Source: Puccinia triticina (lineage: Eukaryota > Basidiomycota > Pucciniomycetes > Pucciniales > Pucciniaceae). Taken from it: a stretch of 64,000 nucleotides of DNA. The notes under the pieces are model-generated. The model worked only from the letters and a program-made list of their open reading frames with translations, did no database searches and had not been told where the DNA came from. Position 1 is the stretch's first letter. Every line of letters begins with the position of its first letter. The position numbers and the translations under genes are program-made. Positions 22,164 through 33,009 of the stretch are shown here, in pieces. The DNA is taken from the NCBI RefSeq assembly GCF_026914185.1, contig NC_070571.1, forward strand, positions 1,984,001 through 2,048,000, written 5' to 3'.

Positions 22164-25100
22164 TCAGTATTCTGTATTGTTCAACAAATCTTCATCTTCT
22201 TCATCTTGTTCTATCTTGTCCTTGTCTTCATACAGTTCTCCTCTAGGGTAGAATTTCTTCACTTGATTTGCGGCGTACCTTCTTGCCAGTTTAGTTCCAT
22301 CAAGCTCCTCGAGTTCATAAGGTCCATTTAATATCTGCTCCTTAACTCTATATGGTCCATTCCATCTGTTCTTAAACAGAAGTCCCCATTGATTTTCCAA
22401 GGCTTTATTATAAACCAGGACCAGATCCCCAGGTTTAAGTGGATCTCTCATACGATGTGCAAGCCTTCTGTCCCAGTACTTTACAGAATCTGCCCGCGCT
22501 TTTTCCAATGTTTCTTCTGCCTTCAGAATATTTTCATCCCGCTGAGCTAACTGTTCCGCTCTTATTCCCAACAAGTCTGCCGTGGATTTAATTTCTGTCC
22601 AATCTACACTGAGGTAGCTCTTAAGTTCCATGTCTACTGGCAAAACAGCTGGCTGTCCAAATTGTAGCTCAAATGGCGTGTATCCTGTAGTCCTCTTGGT
22701 TGATATCCTATCAGCTAAAGTTACTAAGGGCAGGTACTCTTTCCATTTCTTTCCGTCTTCCCCACACATTTTTATTAAAGCGTCCTTAATTTCTTTATGC
22801 CCTCGTTCTATCATTCCCTGCGCTTCTGGGTAATAGGGAGTCACAACTCTAAGCTTGATACCTGTTTTCTTCATGGCTAGTTGGAGTTCTTTCTTAAATT
22901 CTGCACCTCCATCCACTGTTACTTCTTTTGGGATTCCATATCGACAGACCCACTCGGATATAAACCATTCCGCAATAGTTTTTGATTTGAGATTTGTTAA
23001 CCCCACCGTTTCTGCCCAACCGGAGAAGTCATCTCTTGCAATTATAATATACTTCCACTTCCCTGCCTTTACATGTACGGCATCCATGCTTACTCTTTGG
23101 AACAAAGTTGATGTAGCAGTAGACTTTCCTTCTTCCTTTGGCAGATCCTTGCTCCTCTTCTGACAAGCTTCACACGTTTGGACCCATTTTCTGGACACCT
23201 TCTTCATTCCTTCCCACCAAAATCTCTCTCTGACCCTTCTGTAAGTTTCAAGTACCCCTCGATGCCCCATGTCCTCGTGTAACGACCTAAGCACCTGAGC
23301 TTGGATATGTGGATTTGAGACCACCAATTGATTGTAGGGTATCCGCCTCCTTTTGAGTTGGCCCCCTTCCACAAAGAACATTGGAGACCTACGCTTGATT
23401 TTTATGAACTCTTTGTCTTCACAATTTTCAGGCCTCCTCCAACTCAACAGATAGTCCGCCATCTTCTGCCAGAAGGGTGTTTGCGTGTTGGATTCTATCC
23501 CTACCCCAAGGGTTGTTAGATTGACTTCCTTGGCTCCAAACCCAGGATGTGGTGTGACCCAAGTTTCCTCCTCGTCAAACTCTTTCAAGTCTTCATTTTC
23601 GTCTCTTGGCCTTCGTGACAGACTGTCTGGCATGGTGAATGTCTTTCCTGGCTTGTGTACCAAATCAAAAGAGAAAAGTTGAATAAATGCCACCCATCTC
23701 GTCATAGGTGCACTTGGAAGACTTGGAGTATTAATCATTTCAATTAGAGCCTTGGCGTCCACTTGTAACTCAAAATGTTGACCCCAAAGCATGGTCTGCA
23801 ATTTCTTCAAAATTTTTGCAACCCCGCATAGCTCAAGTTTTGACTGTGAGTAATCAGATTCCACCCTAGAAAACCCTACCGACTCGTAGATTACTGGTCT
23901 ATAAGCTTTCTCCTTGTCTTCTTGCATGAGCACTGCCCCAGCCGCAATATAACTGGAGTCCACGGCCAATGTTATTCTTCCCGCTCCTTCACCGTATTCC
24001 AAATTCTTGAGAACTATTTCCTCCCCAACAATCTTCTTTAACTCCTCGAAGGCCTGTTGGCATTTACAATCCCAGTAAAACTCTATGTCATCCCTAGTAA
24101 GTCTTCTAAGGGGAGAAGCTATAGATGAAAAGTTCCGGATGAACATCCTGACGTAGACACAAATGCCCAAGAAGCCCCGAATATCCTTTTTACTCTTAGG
24201 TGTTGGCCAACTTTGAATTTTATTGACCTTCTTAGCGGCCATTATTCTTCCTTCCTGAGAAACAACATGACCTACTATGTCCAAAGCAGGAACACAGCAA
24301 GCAAATTTTTCCCCTGATATGGTGAGCCCTGCCTCCTCTATTCTAAATAAGATTCTCTCCAAGGTTATTGCATATTCCCAAACAAATCTACGTATTCCCG
24401 GGTTCTCCTTCAATGTCTCATTGTTATATGTCGATACTGGTCCCTTAATTCCTCCGTCATCGATAAAGATTCCCACATGATCAGGTATTTCATCTTGTAG
24501 AATCCAAGTCATCTGGGCCTGGTAGACTGCCACTGAGTTTGTCGCACCCTGAGGAAGTCTGGTTAATTGTAGTCTTCCTAGAACTGTCTCAAATGTGGTC
24601 AGTGGTCTGGAGACAGGGTCAAGTTCCCGTTCATCATAACCACCCATTATATCTCCTAAGCCGTAACATGCCCTTCCAGAAAAGGATTCTACAAATTCTT
24701 CAATCTTGGGGGGTAGTCCGGCATCCTTGATTGTTACTTTATTCAAAGCTTGAAGATCGTGGACAATCCTCAGCTTCCCGTTGGACTTAGTCACACAAAA
24801 CACGGGGCTAGAGTAGCTAGATGTGGATTGTTCATACAGTCCAGTATCTATCCTCTTTCGTACTAGCTTTATAAAGTCTGGTAAAATAGGTTTTGGGATC
24901 GGTATTGGCTTCTTTTGCCATGGCTCATGTGCTACAACTGGAATTTTGTATGGCTTGCCGTATGAATGATGTAGTAAGCCTCTTTCTTCCTCCCCAAACG
25001 CTACAGAGTTCTCCCTTAACACTATTACATTTTTTAATAAGTTCAATTCTTGCTCCCAAAGCCAATCAGGTGGCCCAAAATTCACTTCCTTCAACCTCTC

Positions 25101-25358
25101 ATGTGTGATTCTTTTAGTAGGAACAAACTCAGGAGGATGGGGAGTAAGTGGCGTCTGGTACGGATTCCTTGATAAGGGTGGCCGCTGAAGAGGGGGGTTG
25201 ATATCTTGTGGCATGGGATGATTAATTGGTCTAATTTTCTTGTCAACAGTTTTGTACTTTGCTGCTAACACTGATTTGGTCATTGTGTTGGATTCGAGAA
25301 TTGTGAATTTATCAAGTCCTCTTAGAACTTGTCGCAGTTTAAGGTCATACAGGACCAA
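22164..25358 (-). CDS. Ty3/Gypsy pol: reverse transcriptase, RNase H, integrase (1064 aa)
   Basis: Uninterrupted frame. RT begins near residue 150 (YSSPVFCVTKSNGKLRIVHD), has RLPQGATNSVAVYQ and the catalytic FIDDGG near 296 (YVDD in most Ty3 elements; the first position here is Ile). RNase H follows (AVDSSYIAAGAVLMQ, KLELCGVAKIL). Integrase has an HHCC finger (H...HRGVLETYRRVRERFWW...CEACQK, about 690-735) and a DDE core (MDAVHV, TVDGGAEF, GMIERGHKEIKDAL), then a C-terminal GPY-type segment (NRWNGPYRVKEQ) without a chromodomain. The tail is acidic. The frame starts 2.95 kb after gag ends, so it is probably reached by splicing or has its own transcript; the first ATG at 25358 may not be the real start. 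Confidence 0.92.
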   Translation of the reverse strand: MVLYDLKLRQVLRGLDKFTILESNTMTKSVLAAKYKTVDKKIRPINHPMPQDINPPLQRPPLSRNPYQTPLTPHPPEFVPTKRITHERLKEVNFGPPDWLWEQELNLLKNVIVLRENSVAFGEEERGLLHHSYGKPYKIPVVAHEPWQKKPIPIPKPILPDFIKLVRKRIDTGLYEQSTSSYSSPVFCVTKSNGKLRIVHDLQALNKVTIKDAGLPPKIEEFVESFSGRACYGLGDIMGGYDERELDPVSRPLTTFETVLGRLQLTRLPQGATNSVAVYQAQMTWILQDEIPDHVGIFIDDGGIKGPVSTYNNETLKENPGIRRFVWEYAITLERILFRIEEAGLTISGEKFACCVPALDIVGHVVSQEGRIMAAKKVNKIQSWPTPKSKKDIRGFLGICVYVRMFIRNFSSIASPLRRLTRDDIEFYWDCKCQQAFEELKKIVGEEIVLKNLEYGEGAGRITLAVDSSYIAAGAVLMQEDKEKAYRPVIYESVGFSRVESDYSQSKLELCGVAKILKKLQTMLWGQHFELQVDAKALIEMINTPSLPSAPMTRWVAFIQLFSFDLVHKPGKTFTMPDSLSRRPRDENEDLKEFDEEETWVTPHPGFGAKEVNLTTLGVGIESNTQTPFWQKMADYLLSWRRPENCEDKEFIKIKRRSPMFFVEGGQLKRRRIPYNQLVVSNPHIQAQVLRSLHEDMGHRGVLETYRRVRERFWWEGMKKVSRKWVQTCEACQKRSKDLPKEEGKSTATSTLFQRVSMDAVHVKAGKWKYIIIARDDFSGWAETVGLTNLKSKTIAEWFISEWVCRYGIPKEVTVDGGAEFKKELQLAMKKTGIKLRVVTPYYPEAQGMIERGHKEIKDALIKMCGEDGKKWKEYLPLVTLADRISTKRTTGYTPFELQFGQPAVLPVDMELKSYLSVDWTEIKSTADLLGIRAEQLAQRDENILKAEETLEKARADSVKYWDRRLAHRMRDPLKPGDLVLVYNKALENQWGLLFKNRWNGPYRVKEQILNGPYELEELDGTKLARRYAANQVKKFYPRGELYEDKDKIEQDEEDEDLLNNTEY

Positions 25359-26137
25359 AACATTACTAAATAAAAATCCGGGATTTCCTAAGTTAACTCA
25401 GGTTATGCCTCTCCATCCTTGCCGTACCCTCACGCATACCCACGACTGGTATCCGCTGATTTGACTGTTGTCAATGCTGATCAGCTGGACTCCTGCTACA
25501 TATGCTATGTCCGCGGATGATCTCCGAGAACACTTGTGTTCTTGCTGATGGACCTGCGTCCCTCCTACGGATTGGTAGCCCGCAGCTACTGTAAGTATGT
25601 ACCCCCCCGCTCAAATGTTTTCATCTATCTTCGTTTACCGCCGCTTGAACTAAACCTTAAGCTGGCCCGCCTTGGATCCACCGCTGCAGGACTTGAATTG
25701 ACCTCTATTTATTCCCCAAGAAGATCAAGGATCGTTGCTGATAATGGCCTCTGATGGCGAGTCGAGTACCACCGGCCTCAACTCAATCGCCAGGAATAAA
25801 GTGAGTGTGTTTGGTTTCCATTAGCCTTATGGATGCCTGCTGCTCGTATATTGTGGACAAGGTTTATTGGCGTCGTTTACCAGGAAGAATCCCTGGCCGG
25901 GCTGGTACCACCGTGGATGGATACGGACTCCTTCGTGGAGGTTGGTCCACCGTGCCGATCGGACACCCACAACCTCTCCATGGTGCATGGGTCCATACCA
26001 GGAAGAAACGACCGAGCTGGTACCACCGTCCACGGTTGGCCTGCTGCTGGATAAAAAAACTATTGCCGCTCCCTCCTCGACTATAAAAGGCGAGGTCATC
26101 GGATTCTTCCTCTCCTCATTCGCACTCATCTCACGCC
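25359..26137 (+). promoter_or_regulatory. Promoter region of the antisense gene inside the Ty3 element
   Basis: A good TATA box, CTATAAAAGG, lies at 26081-26090, 56 bp before the ATG at 26138. Upstream the word GCTGGTACCACCGT occurs twice (about 25900 and 26017). No open gene is seen here on the minus strand, so the pol frame and this promoter are head to head. Confidence 0.55.
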
Positions 26138-27996
26138 ATGTCTGGCTTATTTTTCCCTTCGCGTAGTCCTTCCATCTATTCAATCTCGACTGATTATGCG
26201 CCTACCAACCCCTTCAATGAGGATGGCGACTCCGTTACTAGTCTTGGGTTACTCCAAACCCCTCCCCACTTGAGAGAAGCAATCCGTCATATCTTTGATG
26301 GGGAGTTCCCTAGTACGCTCAATCCTATTGTCTTGATAAGAGCTTCTAAAGGAGAACTCCAGCTTGTTGATTATATCCACTTGTTTTCAGCCCCATTTAA
26401 TGTTTGTGCGCATTCGGACTTGCATACCTCTGGTCCCGGTTCTCCGCTCGACGTCATGTCCAATCACGGTATGCCCATTCTGATTCCTCATCTGTGATGA
26501 TTCCATCATTAGCGCTGATCGTGTTGTCTTTTATATCAAGTCCCCGCGCCGGTAATCGGAGACAACCTCCGTGAGGGTATGTATCTTTTAAGCCTGATTC
26601 ATTAAGCAAGTTTTAACAAATACTGTGTAGTTGGTTCCTTGCTAGGCGAAACGTTTGGCGATCGCCGAAACCGCCTGCTGGCCGCCGCAGCATCGCCGGC
26701 TTATCCTCCAATGCCTGAAATTGATGGCCGTCCATGGTCGGAGCAAGACGAGCAATACGATCTTGAAGACAGTAAGCCTCCTCTCTTATATCTAGCCCTC
26801 TTTACTTTTTTTCTTGTGGAGCACTGATCCTCGGCTTATACAAATTGTTACAGCCATAAGTTCTAGACACTCGGCTATTGGGTTGATTGAACCTTCTCCG
26901 ACCCATGGTTCAAACCTGCAGACCAACCCGCCCGTTGTGAACGACCTAGCCAATCGTGAGTTATCTCTTTTGTCCCAAATCTCGTGCATTGTACACTTCT
27001 GACTTCTAGCTCCTCTTGGGTTATAATATTACTAGCAGGGTGTTGGGATGATCATATTGCGAACTCGTTTAACTCTACCTACGCGGCCGGGTTCCCCAAT
27101 CCAACGATTTTGGATGGTACCTACCATGCTGACGACTCCGCTCGGTCCAATCACTCCATGAGCAGTGTGGGGCTTGATGTTCGTCCCCCCTTAACTGCTG
27201 GGATGATCGCTGCCACGGACCCCTCTCCGCAGAGCTGGCCAAGCCAAGATGCGGCTCACAACGATAGTCCGTTTGATTTGTTCAAACTAACATATCTGCT
27301 CCCTACTGTTTGCTGACCTTACTCCTTTCCTGGATTATATAGTAGCTACCTCGATCTCCTCGTGGCCGAGCATCGAGGATAACTCGAGTGATTCTTCATA
27401 CGTACCTCCCAAGCCCGCTAAGAAACGATTGAGGGTTGCAGCTGAACAGGTGAGCGAAACCCCTAGTCACCCAGCAAAGCCTCGTCTCAGAGATGCCCGG
27501 GGACGTTTCATATCCGCTCGCTCTCATAGTAAGCTCTCCCCATTCCCAAAGATCTCCTGGTCGGCATGGCTACTAATTGTATGCTTAATCAGCCTTGATC
27601 AAGGCAATCGATATGGCGCCTCCAGATGTCCCGACTGCTAGCGCCTCTCGCCCGACTGCTGTTGAAACGGCTGCGAACACCTTCTTCAACTCGCTCTCGG
27701 CGTCCCCTGAGTTTAACTTTGGGTTCGGCATGCCCGACCCACTTCAAGCCCACTTGAGTTTGAATATGCAGCCCCCGACTCTCCCTGCTTCCAGGGTTCT
27801 TCCCGTTTCCGGGGGAAACCTCACCCCGGATGATCCTCGCATCCAATTCCGCGCCGCCTTCCTTCAACTATCCGAGGTTCTTGATACCTTTATCAAAAGC
27901 TCCAACCCTTCGCGCCATGACTGGGGAGATGTGTGCACCATCAGTGAGGCGCTGTTTACTGCACAAAAATTTTACATTGATTCCTGTCGCTTCTAG
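26138..27996 (+). CDS. Antisense seven-exon gene carried by the Ty3 element (475 aa)
   Basis: I do not recognise the product. Exons 26138-26468, 26541-26576, 26631-26771, 26854-26955, 27039-27266, 27343-27528 and 27593-27996 join without a stop and sum to 1428 nt. Every one of the six introns (50-83 bp) is phase 1, so each internal exon is a multiple of three. The protein starts MSGLFFPSRSPSIYS, has acidic and Pro/Ser-rich middle parts, a basic patch (PAKKRLRVAAEQ, then KPRLRDARGRFIS) that could bind nucleic acid or act as a nuclear signal, and a C-terminal part ending KFYIDSCRF. It has its own TATA box and lies opposite to gag and pol. An intact spliced gene in antisense inside a young retroelement suggests either a captured host gene or an accessory gene maintained by the element. 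Confidence 0.72.
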
Positions 27997-28314
27997 TAAG
28001 TCTGGTCCCCTTTTTTTATATATATCCTATGTACATGTGACTTTAATTGAGTGATTTCTGACCAACTCCTACCCGTTATCAATCCTAATTTAGTAAGTCC
28101 TATTTAGACCAAATCTGACGGAACAAAGGTACCAAAAAAAAAAAAAAAAATCTGTGGCTAAAAAAAACTCTTATTGCAGCAGTGTCTGCTCTTTTCCTAT
28201 CTGCTTGCACCTATGACCTAGAAAAAAATCACTGTTTTCTTTTTCCTACTATCTGTCTACCCAATGTTGGTACAAAAAGAAGCATAAAAAATTGTGAAAG
28301 GTTTTTTATTGGCT
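27997..28314. other. Spacer between antisense gene and gag, with an A-run
   Basis: 3' region of the antisense gene, containing a 17-nt A-run near 28134-28150. No gene seen. Confidence 0.5.
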
Positions 28315-31300
28315 TTAACAAAAATATGATCCCACATAAGTGGAAACGTAAATCTTGTGTTTCCTCCATTTCTCCGCTCTAGCCTTTTTACTAGATACAT
28401 GAGCCTTATACCATTTCTTACCTCCCCCGGAATAAAGTTTCTGTCTTACTTTGCTGCTCACAAAGCCAAATCTGGAAGTCCAAGATCCCTGCTTGACAAA
28501 TGCTTGCCCCCCTGAGTAATTCAGAAGCTGCAAAAAATCTAGTGAGTCTGTGAAACCTCCGGGTAACTCTCTGAGCCACTCCTGTCCCTTTCTCTCTCTC
28601 TTGGGTCTATTAGTTTCGTCAAAAACTTCTCTGAACCTGCGGGGTATATAATGTTCGACCCAGTATAATTCCAATCGCAGGTCTGGATTGACTATAGGTT
28701 CTGCTTCCCACAGCACTTCTGCTTCTGCAAGTTGGGTGTCCACTCTAATCTGCTCCTCTTCTGTGAGAATAGCTGCTCCCAACTCATTTGCCCAATCTAC
28801 TGGTTCGGCAACAAATACTTGCCAAGGGTCCTCCCTTATTAAGACTGGGTTTGAATCTATGCTGGACAAAATTTCTTCTTGTGGCAACTCTTCTTCTCCT
28901 GAATTCAGCTGGCCGGTCCCTAGCGTAGATCCCAGTTCCTCCAACTGATCCCATTCAACCACTGGAACATTATTGTCTTCCCTTCCCACTGTTCGATTAG
29001 CAAATTTATTAAAAATATCCCAATCAACTACTTGGAAGGAGCAATTCTGCCTGAATGTTGGAGCTTCTTTGTGCCACCCGGGTGTACTAGGCAAACAGAT
29101 AGGTATGCATACTCTTCTTCCCTCTGAATCGGGAAAACTTAATACCTCGCCCTTCTGATTGGACAACTCTAATCTTATGTTATGATCTGCTAGGAAAGGT
29201 CGACCTAAAACTGTATGAACTGAGCCTCTTACTACGAAAAAGTTGGCCAAGTGGACGTAGCCGGGAAGAACACTAATGGGTATTTTTTCTGCTAGTCCTA
29301 CAATTGGTGTGAAGTGACCCCCAATCCCTCTGAGACGCATAAATATCTCTGTAGTTACTAGTCCCAACTGACTTGCCAGGGTGTCTGGAATGATGTTCAT
29401 TTCTGCACCTGTATCAACTAAAGTCCTGATCTTCCTACTATTGATGGTCATATCCACCATCCCAACAGGACAAGCATAATTGAGCCGTGTGTCATCTTCA
29501 TCTTCAGCGTCAACACCAGTAGAACAGTTTAATTGCCCGTGATTTACTCCTTTCCCTGGCGTTTCAGGTTCTGGTTGGCATTCTTGTAGACCTCTCAAGA
29601 AATGTGGGGCAATTTTTACAATTTCCTCTAAGGTGAGAGTGTATGTCTGTTTATAGAACTTGTTGCGGATAGACTTGTCTAATCTGGGGTTTGATTCTTC
29701 CTTACTTGATGGAGACTCTTCCCTGGTTTTGCTTGCCTTCTCAGAAGCTGGTGCTTTGTGCTGTACACCCTCTTCTTCCACATTTTCTTCCTCTTCCATC
29801 CAGGACCCAGGAAAGCTTTTCCTCCTAGTGGGGGCTTTTAATGCTTCCTGATTTGGTGGGGGTGCTTTGCTGATTGACTCTTGTGGTTTAGTAGGTAAGG
29901 ATTGACTAGTTCCTGAAGTGGTTTTCTCCTGAATTCTTTGAGATTTTCTGAGTCCAAACCCTATATTGTTCTGCACCTCTCCTTCTTCAATGTGCATTTG
30001 AGGTGGAACCCATGATCCCCATTCTTCTAGCTCTATGACGGCTGATGTTGATTCCGGAGCCGCAGCAGTGGTCTCATTTACCGTGCTTTGTTCATCGTGG
30101 AACCTCTGTACCATTTGCCGCACAGAGGAGTCTTTATCTACTACAATAGGCTGTCTATTTGGGTAGTAGTAAACTCCTTGATATCTGTACATCCTTCTAG
30201 TCTGCATGTCCTGATTGTAAGATTCACACTCAGATAGGGTATGTCTCTCTTTACAGTAGTAACATTCTAATGGTGCAAACCGGGGCCTTGTGTCTGAAAA
30301 ACCTGGTCTTGATTCTGAAAATCCGGGTGAAGAGGGTCTGCTAAGATGAGGAGGGGCAGCTCTAGTCTGGTATTCTAGTGCATTGGTGAGCTTCTTTACT
30401 TTCTCCTTCAACTCCTCTGTCTCAGTAGGATCCTGAATGGCAACCTTCTTCTTGGGCCCCTCTTTTGTAATGGATGCTACCTCGTCATCGTCAAAGTCAA
30501 TAATGATTAGGGCCATGTCCACATATTTCTTTAACGTGTCCAATTCGGGGATGATATTACGTCCGTCTCTGGTTTTCCTGAGTTCCTTGGCATGAGCTAA
30601 CTCTTTGGTGACTTCCTTCTTCAGCTCAGCAGAAAGAGCCCTCCAAAGAGGATTACCGCTTTCTGGATTCAAGTGACTGTATCCCATTTGAGTAAAATAG
30701 TCTGTCATTTCTTCAAGCTCACCAATGAACTTCTTATACTCAATTCTAGTTTTGATACCCTGACTGTCACGGGCCTTCTGGATCAACTGTGGTATGGCAT
30801 CTTCCCTATATTTCCTAAAAGGAATAGCCCTGCCCCATTTCCTGATCATCTGCTTCTTCAGAAGCTCCCAGTTACCCGTCTCATGTCCGTCCATCTGCTC
30901 AAGAGCTTCACTTATCTTCTTATTATTGATGATAAGTGGCAATTGAAATGCCAGGTCAATTGCACCGGCGCCTTGAATTGAAGCAACCTTCTCTACCCTC
31001 TGTATGAATGTCTCTACTTCCGTGCCATCAAAGTGAAGATTTGTCTTCTTGACGTCAAGTATAACTCCTTTGCGCTCGTCTGGCAACATGATTTTGGTAT
31101 GAGGTCGGGCCTGACTTGACTCTAGCGATGGACCTCCGGCCACAGGTAATGGTCCTGGTGACATCAAAAAGCTCTCGTCCCCTGCACCCAGAGTTGTCTC
31201 TAAAATCTGTGTCCTATCCGTGTAAGGTGTTGACTCTGCAAATCTCAAAGAAGTTCTTTGTGCTAGCGCAGGTGTTTCTGAGATTGGTCTCTGTTGAGGT

Positions 31301-31611
31301 GTGTCTAGTACAGCCTGCATCTTCTCCTGATTTTTGCGCATTTGCCGCATTTCTTCCATCATTTCTTGCAGAGAAGCTTGCAACTTAGATATCTCTTGCT
31401 CTTTCTCCTGGAGAACCGCTGTAGGATTTGTTGATTCTTCAGCCATTGTGTGGTTTTCTTGTAGCACGCTTGCTAGGGTTTCGTGAATATCCGTGTTGCC
31501 TCGCGGGACCTCGTCAATGTATTTGCTTACAAACTCTCGTTCCTGTTCTGAAAAGCCGGGGTTGTGCCAAATACGCTCCTCCTCTCGGTTTCGGTTCGTA
31601 TTGTTATCCAC
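28315..31611 (-). CDS. Ty3/Gypsy gag-protease polyprotein (1098 aa)
   Basis: Begins MDNNTNRNREEERIWHNPGF. A coiled-coil-like stretch (residues 70-110, KEQEISKLQASLQEMM) is followed by a capsid-like helical region, a zinc knuckle CYYCKERHTLSEC (about 447, C-x2-C-x3-H-x4-C) and, after a charged linker, an aspartic protease with LVDTGAEMN near 728 and a second-half VLGRPFLADH motif. The frame is open throughout and ends about 1 kb after the protease. It is separated from pol by the region that holds the antisense gene. Confidence 0.9.
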   Translation of the reverse strand: MDNNTNRNREEERIWHNPGFSEQEREFVSKYIDEVPRGNTDIHETLASVLQENHTMAEESTNPTAVLQEKEQEISKLQASLQEMMEEMRQMRKNQEKMQAVLDTPQQRPISETPALAQRTSLRFAESTPYTDRTQILETTLGAGDESFLMSPGPLPVAGGPSLESSQARPHTKIMLPDERKGVILDVKKTNLHFDGTEVETFIQRVEKVASIQGAGAIDLAFQLPLIINNKKISEALEQMDGHETGNWELLKKQMIRKWGRAIPFRKYREDAIPQLIQKARDSQGIKTRIEYKKFIGELEEMTDYFTQMGYSHLNPESGNPLWRALSAELKKEVTKELAHAKELRKTRDGRNIIPELDTLKKYVDMALIIIDFDDDEVASITKEGPKKKVAIQDPTETEELKEKVKKLTNALEYQTRAAPPHLSRPSSPGFSESRPGFSDTRPRFAPLECYYCKERHTLSECESYNQDMQTRRMYRYQGVYYYPNRQPIVVDKDSSVRQMVQRFHDEQSTVNETTAAAPESTSAVIELEEWGSWVPPQMHIEEGEVQNNIGFGLRKSQRIQEKTTSGTSQSLPTKPQESISKAPPPNQEALKAPTRRKSFPGSWMEEEENVEEEGVQHKAPASEKASKTREESPSSKEESNPRLDKSIRNKFYKQTYTLTLEEIVKIAPHFLRGLQECQPEPETPGKGVNHGQLNCSTGVDAEDEDDTRLNYACPVGMVDMTINSRKIRTLVDTGAEMNIIPDTLASQLGLVTTEIFMRLRGIGGHFTPIVGLAEKIPISVLPGYVHLANFFVVRGSVHTVLGRPFLADHNIRLELSNQKGEVLSFPDSEGRRVCIPICLPSTPGWHKEAPTFRQNCSFQVVDWDIFNKFANRTVGREDNNVPVVEWDQLEELGSTLGTGQLNSGEEELPQEEILSSIDSNPVLIREDPWQVFVAEPVDWANELGAAILTEEEQIRVDTQLAEAEVLWEAEPIVNPDLRLELYWVEHYIPRRFREVFDETNRPKRERKGQEWLRELPGGFTDSLDFLQLLNYSGGQAFVKQGSWTSRFGFVSSKVRQKLYSGGGKKWYKAHVSSKKARAEKWRKHKIYVSTYVGSYFC

Positions 31612-31673
31612 TGTTTATTTATTTCCGTGTTGCTGATGGTGATTTGTTGTTGATCTTCTGAATTTCGTCGGCC

Positions 31674-31688
31674 ACTGTTGGGACGCCA
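31674..31688 (-). other. Candidate primer-binding site of the Ty3 element
   Basis: TGGCGTCCCAACA on the minus strand, two bases inside the 5' LTR, resembles the TGGCGCCCAAC-type sites of Ty3 elements. The priming tRNA was not identified. Confidence 0.4.
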
Positions 31689-31690
31689 GA

Positions 31691-33009
31691 TGTGAGAACT
31701 CCTTTGGGACGGGTGGCAGTTCTGCGAGGGGGAAATACCAGTTATAATATTTCAAAGATGTAAGAAGCTATTACAACTGTTACGGGTGGTTTGAAAGACC
31801 TGCCCCTCTATGATACTACACAAGAGCTATCACAACAAATTTATTTATTGTTGTGGCAAAACTAATGATAGAGAAAACTATGTGCAGCAGTCTCTTATCA
31901 GACCTAGATCAAACTTGAATTCAGCGGAAAGTGGATTTTGTATGGGAAATGGAGTTAGAGTGGTTTTACAGCAGCCTTGAGTCAGATAATGGAAATGAGT
32001 CTTTAACGTAAGATATGTTTTATATGGTTTTATATGTTTGTGATATGAAAGGTGGAGATAAACTGATACAAAACTTGTGAGAGAACTGATGTTATATGTG
32101 AACTATTCAAAGTGTCTTTGCCCTCTTCCTTAACCTTCAGTTAAGAGCACAATGGGTTAAGATCACTCTGACTTGTTAAGAGCACAAGTGGGTGATGCTT
32201 GCTACTTGACTACTTAGAACTACTCTGAGGCATGAAAGATGTTGATGGGCAACTTGATTGAGATCACACTACTGGATTTTATGTGGATGTGACTAGTAAC
32301 TCTGAGTGAGATGTGTGTTCTGGTTAGGATTGCCTGAGTGGCATGCCGAAAAACTGAGGAGGGAAAATCTCCTCCTTTTATAGTAAAATGTGAGGGATTT
32401 TTGCTGGTGGGGATCCTTGTGAGGGATTTTTGCTGGTGTGACCACCACACAGGTGTCCATGTGGTGATGGTATCCACGTGGTTGTGGTGGTGGTGTCCAT
32501 ATGGTACCCACGTGGTTGTGGTGTCCATGTGGTGTCCACGTGGTGGTGTCCATGGCGCCTACACAATTATGGAGGTGTCCACAGGTGGAGCCATGCTGTG
32601 GTACGTGGGTGGAGACAAACAACAACCCTGGAGGTGTCCACAGTTGGAACCATGCTGTGGTGCGTGGGTGGAGCCAAACAACAATCATTGAGTTGTCCAC
32701 AGGTGGAACCATGCCATGGGAAGAGCCAAACCACGCCACTACATACACTACAAATATGTCCTTGAGTCTAATTCTATAATATGTACTATCAAAATACCTC
32801 TACAGTATGTAATTATGCTTATGAACACAGTATAATACTAGTAACTTTTGACTGAGTGCAGCTAGCCTAGTGGTTCCAGTGAGTGACTAGGGGTTATATG
32901 ACCTGTAGAATCCAATTATGCAATAATACATCTAGAAATATGTCTCCTTCTCAATAGTAAACTGTGACTTTATGTGATTTGATACTTGAAACACATTTGG
33001 CACACCACA
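31691..33009 (-). repeat. 5' LTR of the Ty3 element
   Basis: Same 1319 bp as the left copy, ending in CACACCACA next to the ACGC duplication. Confidence 0.92.

Larger units (their letters stand above)
20344..33009 (-). mobile_element. Complete Ty3/Gypsy LTR retrotransposon with an antisense gene
   Basis: LTRs of 1319 bp at 20344-21662 and 31691-33009 (TGTGAGAAC...CACACCACA) show no difference that I could find, and all open frames in them translate identically, so the insertion is young. The target duplication is ACGC (20340-20343, 33010-33013), or AACGC if the terminal A is shared. On the minus strand come gag-protease (31611-28315), a 2.95-kb region holding a plus-strand seven-exon gene, and pol (25358-22164) with RT, RNase H and integrase in Ty3 order. 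A candidate primer site (TGGCGTCCCAACA, minus, 31674-31688) and a purine tract (GGGGGAGGA, minus, 21663-21671) sit beside the LTRs. Confidence 0.92.
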
